From assembly GCA_015680685.1 (NCBI GenBank), contig MNCI01030879.1:137476-201475 (forward strand): 64,000 nt of DNA. The letters run 5' to 3'. The translations under genes were made by a program, and so were the position numbers. This stretch comes from Gnetum montanum. Its lineage: Eukaryota; Streptophyta; Gnetopsida; Gnetales; Gnetaceae. The notes beneath the pieces were generated by a model, which was not told the DNA's origin, did no database searches, and saw only the letters and a list, made by a program, of their open reading frames with translations. Numbering within the stretch: the stretch's first letter is position 1; the number at the start of each line of letters is the position of its first letter. Shown here one piece after another: positions 36,680-48,700 of this stretch.

Positions 36680-39600
36680 ATGGTTGCATCAACCACCACT
36701 GTTGACACTGCTAACCTCGAGAATCCTTGGATGCTGCAAGTTACGCCTCCTATGGTCGAGCCACCAACTAGTCCGATGCGACCACGCCGATCCCTCAGGC
36801 TCCAAAATAAAGAGCCTGAGGGACATGCTCAGTGCAGGGAACATTACAATTTCCTTTGTGCTAAACTTGCAGCAAATTTGTCCATGTATCCACAAGAACT
36901 TGAAGAGAAACGCGAATACGAGTTCATCCACTGTAACAGGAAGGAATTTGTTCCTTTGCCTAACGCCTCCGTACATTTAACAAACCAGCAACAGTGGATG
37001 TTGGACCAACTATTAATGGCCAGGGTGTCAGTGGAACAACGAGACGAGATGTTCTGTGATGAAGCATTCCATGATGGACAAGAAGATTTAGACCCCCACT
37101 CCGAGGGAGGTAGTCATGCTAGCTTTGTCGTGGCTCCTCCCTACACAGCATCCCGCGTAAACCCGCTATTTATGGTCATTACGCCATTATCATTAACTAC
37201 TACCGACCATGTAGAGCATAATTCCCAACGACATTTCTTCTCTCCGGCTACCCTCCCAAGTGGTATTCCTTTATAGACCATCCCTCCACAGTCACAATTT
37301 GCCAATCCATCTCATCATATACCTGTGCCTACGTCACCGTATGTGAACACAGTGCCTACTTCACAATTACACGCAGTTCCTGCATTCATCCTGGCTCACA
37401 CGATAGGACTCGGCACTACAACATGGTGGGCTCGAAACACATCATCCCTTATAGCACAGCCTACACAAATGTCCCATCTCACTCACCATTAGCACCAAGT
37501 CCCGCAGACCCTAAACCCCATTATAGGATCATTTTCTGTGCCCCCGGCCATGTAAACAACGTATCCCATGGCACAATCAGCGGCGATTGCCCCATCTGCA
37601 CCACCTACCAGGTGGTGGATGTCACAAGCGGTGCTACCCATAGGGGCAGTCCCGATAACATCTCACATAGGATAAACGACCACCCCTATCCCACCACCCA
37701 GCATGGCTCATCCTACAATTCCACAAACAACCTCTTCATCTACAAGTCTGTACCAAGCCTTCTAGCTTATTCAGACCCTTACTGAGGAAGTTAACTACCT
37801 CAAGGCTACCGGTTCTGACACAATACAGGTCATGTATTTTTACCATGATGATCCTATTAGTGCAACAGTGCCTATTTTGTCGTTTCCTATTGGGATGCCA
37901 CTCCCCCATTTTACAAAATACAATGGGGAAGGTGATCCCAATGCCCATCTAGTAACCTTCAGGTTAGAGTTGTTGTTATTTCAACAATGGCCACACACCA
38001 TCATCTGCGTCTTTGTTATGTCGCTAACGGGTAAAGCTTTATACTGGTATTAAGCACTCCCACGCTCTTCCATCTCAACCTTGGAAGAGCTATTAACTCA
38101 GTTCATGACTCATTTCAAATACAACCTAAAACTAGAAGTCACACTAGATCAGCTCATGGGAGTCAAGCAAGATCCGCTCAAGCCAGTCCAAAAGTTTATA
38201 CAGTGGTGGAGGCTCATCTGTTAGTGATCTTCAAGGGGGTATTCAACGACTTCATTTAAGTCCAAACTGTATTACCTTGTTCCCTACTCCCTCAACCAAG
38301 CCTTCGCTTAGACTAAGAGCATTCAAGACGTCGCAGAGGCTAGCAAAGACCCAGCGTATATGGTCTATAAAAATGCTCACAGCAAGGGTAAAGACAAAGG
38401 CAAAGCTATGACAACAACTATAGCAGTGGTAGCCAAAGGGGCCAAGAAGAAAAATAACAACAAGAAAGCACCTGCGATGCCTATTGAGCCCACAACTAGC
38501 TCAAACAGCATCGACCAGGAAACTTCACCTGCCCCTGAGGCATTTCCACAACCGAAGCCTAATTTTGAGCATAAAGATGGCTCAAAATACATTGATCTAC
38601 CTATAAAGCCTTCAGAACTTTTGAAGCAATTACTGGGAACTAGCCATATTCAACATAAGAAGGTGTCTGAGGAAGGTATGAAACATCATAGACGGCATTG
38701 TGAGCTGCTTAAGAATCCCTCCTTGGCCCTGCCAAACGAACCGCCAGTTCCCAAAAAATTTAGGCTGGACCGTTTTTGTGACTATCACCAACTATGTGGT
38801 CATGACATAGATTACTATTGAGCGTTGAAAGATGACATTCAATGCATGATCGATCAAGGTAAACTAGTCTTAGATAGTAGTAGTCCGGTCCATCTAGAAA
38901 ATCAATCCATGCATGTGTACCAAGACCCATTAAACACAAATAATGCAGGGTACACTATCAACGTGGCGGGTATGGAGGGCAATGGCCAAGAATAGCCAAA
39001 AAAACTCTATGTGCTGCGTGTACCTCCTCGCCTGTCTTAGATGACAAGCCCATCAACATCGATGGGTGAGGCTCAACAACAACCCTTAATTCTTCATGTC
39101 CCATCTCCTACCTTCATTCTGCAACCCACTATTGATAAAGTCATGGCTCAGGCCGCACCCACACCTAGGGCACCCTTTGTCATCACGGTGCCAAAGCCGT
39201 CAGTTGCTCCTACTATGTAGGGACGAATCTCTAAGTCGATGCCTCAATCACAACCTAACAGGGAAGGAGAAGGACACATAACAACTGATATAGCCGAGGA
39301 TTGAATTACACTGGGGTTTCCCAAGCCTATGCCCCTTGCCTCGGTGCCCTTGGCCCCACCCTCTAAAAAAGACAATGCTACGCAAGCACAACCATCTTCT
39401 CCTGACCCAAGAAGATGCAACCCTCAACCAGAAACTGTTTCTCCCTGAGAGATTCGTCTCTTGGGATGAATGGAAGAAGAGAAGGGTGATAAACAACCAG
39501 ATTGTGTACGTGATATCCTCGATGCTTTTACACAAGTTAAGTAGGCTCTGAAATAAAAAAATACAACGTTGAGCCTCTATGACTTGTTGATGACATCACA

Positions 39601-40234
39601 AAAGCATCGTGAGACCATGGTTCACATGTTAACATCCATATCCGTGGATGAGAGCCTACCAGCGGATGAAGAAGTGATCCACTCCATCATGCTTACCCTC
39701 GTTGTTGAACAAACCTGGCTGTTCCTACTAAATTTTCATGACGAATCCATTAAGGACGACACAGAGAAGGGTCAAGTGACAACAACGCCTATGTTCATCA
39801 CTATCCGGGTTGGCGAATACTAGATCCGAAGAGTACACGTAGATGACGAGGTAGTTGCCAATGTCATTCCATACCCCATAGTGGATAAACTACGTTTGAT
39901 TGACCAGATTAATCCCATGACAATGTCATGTTTAAAGTCATTCAATGGGGCACAAGTGCAAGTCAAAGGAATAGTATACATCAACTTCGTAGTGGGGGAC
40001 CAATTCTCCATAGACGCAGTGTTTATCGTCATTGAGGAGATGCCTGGTTTCAACTTAATCTTGGGGAGGGCTTGGTTGGCTCAACTAAGGGCAGTATCAT
40101 CACCCATCCATCAGGAGATCCATTTTCCCTATGTAGGAGGGGAAGTGATCATCCATGGTGATAAGATGATCCCTCTGGCTGTTAATAATGTAGAAATGGA
40201 ACAGGATTCAGAAATCGAAATCCCTGAAGATTAG
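36680..40234 (+). pseudogene. gag: Element D gag-protease
   Basis: From ATG 36680 one frame runs through 1185 codons with nonsense codons but no frameshift that I can see. The first 200 residues (basic, with a QNKEPEGHAQC segment) are followed by a Pro/Thr/Ser-rich linker (37280-37800). The capsid region then starts near 37835 (PHFTKYNGEGDPNAHL, MSLTGKALYWY), followed by a Lys/Ala-rich basic linker. Near 38775 a zinc-knuckle-like CDYHQLCGHDIDYY, of the type found in Tat gag, is seen. The protease is at 39569-40234, ending in the clear flap-end motif LILGRAWL, but the expected D-S/T-G active site reads DDE (near 39845). A role in particle assembly and processing is known for the family. Confidence 0.82.
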
Positions 40235-40499
40235 TTTCCTATCCCAATATTTGAATAGGCCAAAATAAAGGCTGATGACAGCTCGATCTGGGCTGAACTA
40301 CCTTTTCAAGAGGAAGGTGGTGGTGTAGAGGAATGGAGTAATAAACCTACTCATCCATACGCATCGCCAAAACTAAAAAAAATTAAGAAGCAGTTGCGGA
40401 GTGAGTGAATAAATACATTGGTGTGACATGTCACATTATTCCAAGTTGTTTACTATTATGCAATTTACACTCTCTCTTTTTGCATTGTCCTTATTACGC

Positions 40500-40660
40500 T
40501 TTTGCATACGCATTACAACCTGAAATGGCCTTAAAATAGTTGCGGCCCGCTACGACCTAAAACTGGCAAATGTAATTTAGCCCTTTATGCTTATTATGGC
40601 CCAGCCCGAAATAGCCTTAAACTATTAACCACCTACAGTGGCCTAAAAATTGTAATGCTT
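40500..40660 (+). repeat. Degenerate minisatellite next to the antisense gene (left copy)
   Basis: Three or four imperfect copies of a 25-30 base word close to GTCCGCYACGACTTAAAACT occur at 40516-40650. The same word recurs at 44761-44790 on the other side of the antisense gene, and about eight times at 48380-48700. Confidence 0.6.
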
Positions 40661-40771
40661 CTAACAATATGTTTCACTTCATGAAAACTAAAATGATCAT
40701 GTCACATAGATCGAAGAACATTTTCCTTTACTCCATTTTAGTACAACAAAATGTTGGCCAATATAGCCACG

Positions 40772-43700
40772 TCACACGTTGCCTTCGTTACCACTTCCAC
40801 CTGTGTCATTCAACTCCACCTCTACTTCATGAAGATCATCCTCATAAGGACCTTCTTCACGTCGTGTCTCTTCATGGGGGCGATCCTCTCTGCGAGGCTC
40901 TTCCTCATGGGATTTCTTGCCGCGAGGTCGATCATCTTTGTGGGGCTCCTCCTCATGGAAACCCTCTTCATGAGGACCATCATCTCCCTTACACTCCTCC
41001 TCATGAGGATCCTCTTCATGTTGATCCTACAATTTGACATGAAACACATGTTAGCATCGCCACCGAAACTACACATAACAAAATTAAAATAGTCCTACAA
41101 CTTACTTGTGATGGTCCTGTGTCAGCCGCGAAAGGAATTTGTTCCAAACCAACCCACAGCCATTGCATGATCTTGTCCTCGGTAAGCTCAAACCAAACAC
41201 CATCTCCTAAATTAGTTCCAGGCTTAACCTTCCCCTTTTTCACAGGATTCCACCAGGGTGGTTCAGGGAAGAAGGAAGGGACAGTGGTTTCCCCACGAAG
41301 GAGGATTATTTCTCTCTCTGGGGAGATGCTTATTGTCACTTGCTCCTGAAACTTTTCATATGCTCCAGAAGCACCAATGACATCGAGGAATAGTTGGAGG
41401 GACCGTGCTTCAACAGTGAAATCCCTATAATGTTGACAGTAGGAGACACTTTCTCACTTATACACATGCTTGTGGTCCTTTTATGCCTGCCCCCATGCTT
41501 GGACCCTCGCGTTGAAATCCTTCCAATCTTGGTTCTTTTAGGCTAGGAGATCCATTTGCATTCGTTGCTCAATAAGCTCAAAGCTAGCTTGGACATTGTG
41601 TCTAACGACTGTCCAATAATGGGCGTAGTTAATCATAGCTGTCCGCCAGTTCTCATCATTGGCCTCCCGAGCTTGTAGAAATTTGTTTCGAGACTCCAGG
41701 TCCTCAACCCTATTGGTTAGGAACGTCTTCTCGTCAGTCAGGCTAGGAGACTCCATGGTAGGATGATTCTTTTTCTATTGGACTGATGAACTTACTATTT
41801 CTTCTACCAAGTGTTTTCCCCTCAACGCATTACTAGTGTAAGAAGGGAGCACCCCACCCACGCTGTCTTGGCCCTACGTAGGAGGTGCCACCATATCCTT
41901 AGTCGTAATTGAAAGCGAATCCATGATACCTTCAGGGGGATCTTGCGATTGGGTGGTGCAGGAAACCTATGAAATCCATGGTTTGAAAATTTGGTTACGA
42001 TCTTGCTGCACCCAGAATCCATCCCTACAAACCACCAGGAATTCAGCAAAACACCAAAAATAAGCTATAAAAAAGATGAAATGCATGTTGAAACGAGACT
42101 CAAGTTTCTTGTGAAGCTTGACCATTTCAGCCTGCAGGCCTTCAATGAGGTAACTGGCGTAATTATATTGGGTTTCATCCTCCATAACCTCCCGCATGAT
42201 TTGAGCCTACTCTATGGTAAGGATTCTTCCCTGGGAAAGTAACTTGGGGAAGGCGTGGGCTCGAAAGAGAGGATAAATGGTATTAGCCACCTCCAGTTGG
42301 ATTTTATCAACAAGGATTTCTTTCGACTCTTTTTTAACCCCTAGCCACTCCTCTATCTCCTTTTGGTGCTTAGAACCCCTCTTTAACCTTTCTTCTACTA
42401 GAAGGCCATCAGAGGGAATGCCAAAAAAGTCGATGAACAATCGAGCATCAATATCAAAACTCACATGCATGTTACACACACACATGTAAAGATGATCAGC
42501 TTCTTCACTGAGGGAGTCAACTAGGGTTAACATTTTGGCTGAAGTGACATCGGGGGTTGTAGCCAAGAATAGCTCCATTAGTCCAGCTTCCCAGAGGTTA
42601 TTGGTTAGGGCAGCCAGAGCCGCTCCATGGCAGAGCCAACGCTGCACCTCTTTTATGTTGCCATAATGAAAGAAGAGACTACTCGTTTCATGCCCAGAGG
42701 CTATCACCGTGACCTCCCGTGATTCCCTAACTGAGAACATAAAGCAATGGTTTAGACAAAATAATACAATTTTATACATTATTTCCATTCCGTAAGATTC
42801 TACAATGGACCACCATAGCATAATTTACCACGTCCAAACGATGAAGGAAATGGTGGGATTTTCTCTTGCACATCTGCAACGGTGATAGGATGCTCCAAAG
42901 TCCACTCCTTATCCAGCCATCTAGAGTTTTTGCACTTGGCAAAGAATTTGACATAGTGGATAGGGTAGTGTGGGATTTCAAATTCTAGTTGTCCTAGGAC
43001 ACCAACACGTACATTACTAATAGAAGTGAACTCCTTTATGGTCTTTTTGGCCGTAGATAACATATCTGTATCACCTTTAAGACCATGCTCATTGATAAAG
43101 AACCTACACAACAGAATGTGGACAATTGTTTAATACTTGACACAAATTCAAATAATGGTTAGCGTATCATAACACTGTGGAAACACTTACCCACCTGCAT
43201 AATACACAATGCCAGGTGGATTCTGAAAATAGGTCGTAAGATGACGAGCCACGAACAGAGTGTTGTAGGCATGATAACAATCAAACCTAGGCATATTCTA
43301 GATCCAAGATAGATGCCTCAAACCCTTGGTGCTCTATTTACAATCTTGCATCCGCACGATTTTGATTGAGCCATTCACCAGAAACATTAAGATGCTCTGT
43401 GTTGATCCATCTAGTAGCGTCTCCAGAATGGCGGCGGCTGTCTCGGTCGGTAGATGCGACTAGATAATTACGATGAAATTACACAACAAAAACTACAAAA
43501 AATTCGGTGTGCCTCTTTGAAACCAAACCACCTCCTCCCCTACATGAGCATGAAGAGGAGGAACATTGGCCACGGGGACATGTAAATAGTACAGAATGCC
43601 CACAATGTCCAAGATGATTAGGACGGGCTTTAACGTAATCCTTTACAATAAAACACACTACCATTAGGAAAAACAATTTAGACATGCCAACGACATAAGA

Positions 43701-44304
43701 ACAAAAAAAAAGGGAGTTCATAAAAATCCATTATGCAATACTAGAGGCTCCATTACCTCGATTCCCAAAAAATCGTAGGTTACTCTAGAAATGCATTACC
43801 AAAATCGCCCAAACCCTTACGACAATGCAAGGTCTATCCTTGACAACGGTGATAAAAGTAACACCGCATATTGTCCCAGCGTAACATGCAACCATTACGG
43901 GCAAGACAACAAAATCCTATTTACACTACATAAGGGTATAATACCTAGACCCCTCTGGTTATGCATTTTGTTTGCACAGTATTGCCCAAGATCACCCAAA
44001 CCCTTATGACGGTGCAAGGTTTGTCTCTCACAACAGCGATAGGGGTAATATTACAAACTACAATAGCTTAGCCCACACAACCAGGTATCAATGCCCGACA
44101 TAATACACATCTTCAAAATAAGTACAATTACGATGCCATAACAACGAAAAGAACAATCATGTAGGAAAGGTAAAAAGTGACGTACCGGGCAAGTGGAGTA
44201 GCCTCCCGAGTTTCGACCCAAGCCTTAGAGATCTGCTCCAAACTCTCCTACACTTCTTTGATCTTCACCAATTTGGCATGTTTGGCTTTGGTCTTCAGCG
44301 CCAT
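40772..44304 (-). pseudogene. Six-exon antisense gene inside element D
   Basis: On the minus strand ATG 44304 (ACCATGG) opens exon 1 (44304-44186, donor GTACGT). Exon 2 is 43640-43191 (acceptor GTAAAG, donor G/GTAAGT). Exon 3 is 43103-42811 (acceptor TGTAG). Exon 4 runs from 42730 (acceptor TTCTCAG) to about 42000. Exon 5 is 41966-41106 (donor GTAAGT). Exon 6 is 41026-40772, ending TGA. Phases agree at junctions 1-2, 2-3, 3-4 and 5-6; the exon 4 end is unresolved and the exon 3 donor is weak. The product would be about 890 residues: a globular N-terminal half, coiled coil in exons 4-5, and a His/Glu/Asp-rich tail in exon 6. The eight premature stops I list are TAG, TAA or TGA, each one C-to-T change from Gln or Arg. 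I do not recognise the family. It may be a Tat antisense frame or a captured host gene. Confidence 0.7.
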
Positions 44305-44424
44305 GGTTACGCCTAAACAATCTTTGCAAAATCGTCTACTTACGTCTTTCTTCCGCTCTCCTTCTGCTATAGCCTAATTCAAATTCGCGATGTTTACAGT
44401 CTGATTTCAGGATGAACCATCGAC

Positions 44425-44432
44425 TTATAAAT
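44425..44432 (-). promoter_or_regulatory. Candidate TATA box of the antisense gene
   Basis: On the minus strand the sequence reads CATTTATAAGTC, about 120 bases upstream of ATG 44304, a fitting distance for a plant promoter with a short leader. Sequence alone supports it. Confidence 0.4.
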
Positions 44433-45041
44433 GTAATGGTTGAAACTAACTATTTTTTGTGTCCGATCAATGCGGAACCTTCCCGAAACGCAGGTATGTC
44501 AGTGCGACATGAAGCGTGAAGATCGCAACATTAATCTCGTAGATATCGTATGGATTGTGGTCTGAAAAGACCCTAAACTAATGCGTATCTTATCATTTCG
44601 TAATTCCGTCGCATTAACTACGGTTTGCACAAAATTCTAAATAAGCTGCTTTGACATGCCAAACATGCCACGTTACACCTTTCATCATAGTTCGCAGAAG
44701 TCTTATGCTAACATATAGGAAACCAGGCTTGCTACTTTCTTACAAACTGTGCATATTGTAACGGTCCGCTAAGAACTTAAACTGGAAACCTTTTAACACG
44801 CATCTCTAGAAAACCTTCTATCATTTCAACAGATCAGCAAAAAACAATATAACAACTTCTGTTCTTGTCGATTTTGTAGGTCAATTTGCAAATGGACACA
44901 GCTTTCCTCATACCCCTAGCCCTAATAGGCCCATATGGGAAAACTATTAGATAGCTCGACCACGCACTGATAGGAACTGATGCTTCCCTTCATAACACAA
45001 CCATAGCAACATTGGAGATATCCCTAGACTAGCCAAAAAAT
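44433..45041 (+). other. Element D spacer before RT
   Basis: No gene is seen on the + strand. One copy of the GTCCGCTAAGAACTTAAACT minisatellite word is at 44763-44782. The end of the stretch (44880-45041) may hold the N-terminal lead of the RT frame, broken by stops. Confidence 0.45.
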
Positions 45042-48000
45042 TTGGCCCAAACCCTAGACCTGGAAGCTGGTGATGTAACCGAGGATCCCCTTACTGAGGT
45101 CCCTATAATTACACATAAAGGGGAAAGTAAAACTTTGAAAGTTAGTTCTCTCCTTGACCAACAAACACAGAGTGACATACTCCGAGTACTCCAAAATAAC
45201 GTTGCGGTATTCACATGGTCATACGAAGACATGCTAGGTTTAGACCCGAGACTAATACAACACAACATAGTTTTAGAACTACATATCAAAGTAGTTAAAT
45301 AGAATTCACGGAAGATTAAGCCCGAAATGGTGCTAGCAGTGCTTGAACTGTATCAGACTGGTTTCATTCGTGCAGTAGATTATTCAGACTGGGTGTCGAA
45401 CATCATAGTTTTCTCTAAAAAAATAGGAGGAATACGCATCTATATAGACTTCCGCGATCTGAACAAGGAAATGATTAAAGACAACTTCCCGTTACCGAGT
45501 ATCGACCAACTTATCGATACAACAGTTGGCCATGCGTTACTATCCTTTATGGATGGGTATTTGAGCTATAATCAAATTCACATCAACCTAGAACATCAAC
45601 TGACTACAACCTTCATGACCCCCTAGGGAACTTTCTGTTACACCATGATGCCTTTCGGGTTAAAAATGCTGGAGCAACTTATCAACGTGTCATGACGTAT
45701 ATCTTTAATGATTACCTCTTAGGGAGATTGAATGACTACGTAGATGACATAGCTGTCAAATCTAAGAATTCAGAAGATCACCCAGAAGACCTAGAGTTAA
45801 TCCTTAAATGATGTCTCAGGCATGACCTATGACTGAACCTAGGAAAATGCATCTTTGGAGTCAAAACTGGATGCATGTTGGGATTTGTGGTATTGGAGAC
45901 TAGCATACGGGTTGACCCCGATAAGGTTAAAGCCATCGTTAACCTAGCATCACCTACAAACCTCAAAGAACTACATGGGTTGTAGGGTAGGTTGCAATTT
46001 ATCAAGCGGTTTATCTCAAAGTTAATAGAAAAATTACGTCCTATGCAGCATCTGCTCAAGAAAGGAGTTAACTTTGAATGGACTGAAGACTGCCAGCATG
46101 CATTTGATGACCTAAAGAAAGAGTTGTTACATTTGCCAATGATTTTCCTACCACAAAGGGATCAGCCTTTCTACATCTATCTGGCAAACTCAGATGTATC
46201 TATAGCTATGTTGTTATGCCAAAGAAGGGATGACGGGTCAGAAGTTCCTATCTATTATCTAAGTCATGCTCTATTTGCGTACGAAATAAGGTACAATGAG
46301 GTAGAGCATAACTATTTAGCATTGGTGTTTACACTAAACAAATGTAGACACTATTTTTTCCATAGCCAAGTGAACATAATTTGCAAGAACAACATTCTAC
46401 GGGCCATCACAAACAATTTATACGAGAGTAGTAGGGTAGCCTGCTAGAAGGCCATCATAGCGGAATTTGACTTGCACTACGTCGACCAATCATCCATAAA
46501 AGGCCAAGCCATAGTTGACTAGCTCGTAACATCACCTATTAACGATCAAGCCAAAATAGAGCTCGAGTTTCCTGATGAATAGATATATAGTTTAAGCCTT
46601 GTATCGACAAGCCTTGAAGTGACGTTATACTTCGATGGAGCTTCGACTACTAGAGGTGGCAGTGCTGCCGCTGTCATTACGCTCTCCTCTAAAGATGTTC
46701 ATCCACTAGCTTACTGCCTAGCATTTTCTTGTACAAACAATGTGGTAGAGTACGAGGGGCTCCTCTGGGAATTGTTAATAGCCAAAGAACTCAACATTAA
46801 ACACCTGGCAATACGAGGCGATTCGATGCTCGTCATCAATCAAATCACAGGGGTCTACACCTGCAAAGATGTACACTTGCAGTTCTATTGCGATATGGCT
46901 AAAGATCTCCTAAGAAAATTCACGACGACTGACTTCCAACACATGCCACGTAATAAGAACACTGTAGTCGATGCACTAGCCACACTAGCTTTAAATGTGC
47001 CACCACATTTATTTGCCACCTTGCTTGCCTTAATGATGGAATGTACAGATCCTCTCATACAAGCGGCGCAAATCTCTTCTCTAAGCACAGGGGGAACGCT
47101 AGAATGGTATGATAACATTAAAACCTACCTTCTGCATGGAGAACCACCACACGAGTTAACACCTACACAAAAGGATGCAATCTGCAAGCGTGCTAGGCAA
47201 TACGTCATCATTGGAGATAGTACTCTATGTAGATGCTTTTTTTATGGAGTATTGTTAACCTATGTTAATAATGACCAAGTGCAAAGAATAGTTAGCGAAG
47301 TACATGAAGGACTATGTGGAGGACACATAGCCCCACGAGCCATGGCTACTAAAATTAGGCGCTTAGGGTATTACTGGCCATACATGGAACGAGACTACCT
47401 TACCAAGGTTAAGACATGTGATACATGCCAACATTACGCAAATTTAATACACGTGTCACTAACTGAATTACATACTACACAGATCACTTGGCCATTCCAA
47501 CGATGGGGACTAGACATCATAGGCCTCATCACGCCTAAGTCTTTTGCAGGACATAGCTTCATTATCACCGCCACTGAGTACTTCACGAAGTGGATCAAGG
47601 CTATTCCCCTATGAAAGATTACATCTCAACAAGTTTGCCATTTTATCTTAGATAATATAGTAGCTAGGTTTGGGCTTCCCATGACTATTGTGATCAACAA
47701 TGGGCCACAATTTAGTAGTACTGAAACTAAATCTTTCTGCAGTAACCTTGGTATCAAGCAATCTTTTTCCCCACCCTATTACCCACGAGAAAATGGTCAA
47801 GCAAAGGCAAAAAACAAGGTGTTCATCAAGTTACTGAAAAAGATGCTCAGTAGCAACAAAAAATGATGGCATGAAAAAATCCTCTATGAGATATGGGCCT
47901 ATCGTACGACATGCAGAACAGCTACCGGTAGGACACCCTATAGCCTAATCTATGATTTGAAGTAGTGTTGCCCCTGGAACTACAGGTTCCCTCACTACGG

Positions 48001-48345
48001 ATGGTCCTCTCCACGATTATAAATGAGACTCAACATAACGAGTCCAGGATCGTGGATCTAGACTCAATAGAGGAGAAATGCATTCAGACACTTAACAACA
48101 TCAAAAGATATCAAGACAGGTAGAAATAGAAGCATCATCGCAACCTACATCAACAACCGATTAAGAAAGGAGAATTGGTTCTTAAGGCTATTCATGAACT
48201 ATTGAAAAAGTTCTCTACAAGCTGGGAAGACCCTTTCTTGGTCTTCAATGCATATGGCAACAGAGCATTCAGGTTAGCAGACATCAACGGCAACGAACTC
48301 TTGAATCCAGTGAATCATATGTACATGAAGCGGTACCACATCTAG
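45042..48345 (+). pseudogene. pol: Element D RT, RNase H, archaeal-type RNase H, integrase
   Basis: A lead-in (45042-45300; VFTWSYEDMLGLD) precedes RT at 45327-46000, with the catalytic YVDD at 45737-45748. RNase H follows to about 46550. A second RNase H at 46619-46990 keeps its acidic residues (YFDGAS, VEYEG, RGDSML, VVDALA); this extra domain defines Tat elements. Integrase has an intact HHCC zinc domain (47305-47440) and core (47500-47890), but the second Asp reads Asn (INNGPQF, near 47697) and the catalytic Glu reads Lys (GQAKAKNK, near 47799). The frame shifts once near 45660, where a base is missing; otherwise it is broken by a few TAG/TGA stops. The frame 46619-47614 is open for 331 residues. 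Confidence 0.92.
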
Positions 48346-48359
48346 ACGTTAGCTTGGCT

Positions 48360-48700
48360 CAAATGCAAGGTAACCAACGTCTGCTACGACATAAAATTGG
48401 CATTTCTTGCATGCGTCCGCCACGATGCTAAACTCGCAAAGTTTTTGACCGTCCGCCATGACATGAAATTGGCAAGGTAAGCATCCGTATGCTAAGATGT
48501 TAAACCAACACAAAATTATCCCTGGGTCATGACACAAAACTGACACCCACAGCACAGTTTTCCATGACCATAAACTAGCTCTTCCATCGTCCACTATGAT
48601 GTAAAACTAGCACACTTTATTCCACCCAGACTTTAAACCGAGACCACGGTCCGCTGAGACTTAAAACTAGCAACAACGGTCCACCAGGACTTAAAACTGA
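48360..48700 (+). repeat. Degenerate minisatellite downstream of D integrase
   Basis: About eight imperfect copies of a GTCCGCCACGAC-TAAAACTGGCA-like word are spaced about 30-45 bases apart (48395, 48440, 48520, 48585, 48640, 48675 and others). The same word flanks the antisense gene. Confidence 0.7.

Noticed and set aside
40669-41092. Two overlapping + strand frames of 122 and 113 residues
   Set aside because: They lie opposite exon 6 of the antisense gene. Their His/Pro or Leu-rich make-up is the complement of the acidic repeat, and they have no domain.
43479-43721. Minus-strand frame with a signal-peptide-like start (80 residues)
   Set aside because: Its start lies in intron 1 of the antisense gene. 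The phase-consistent exon 2 uses another frame over the same bases.
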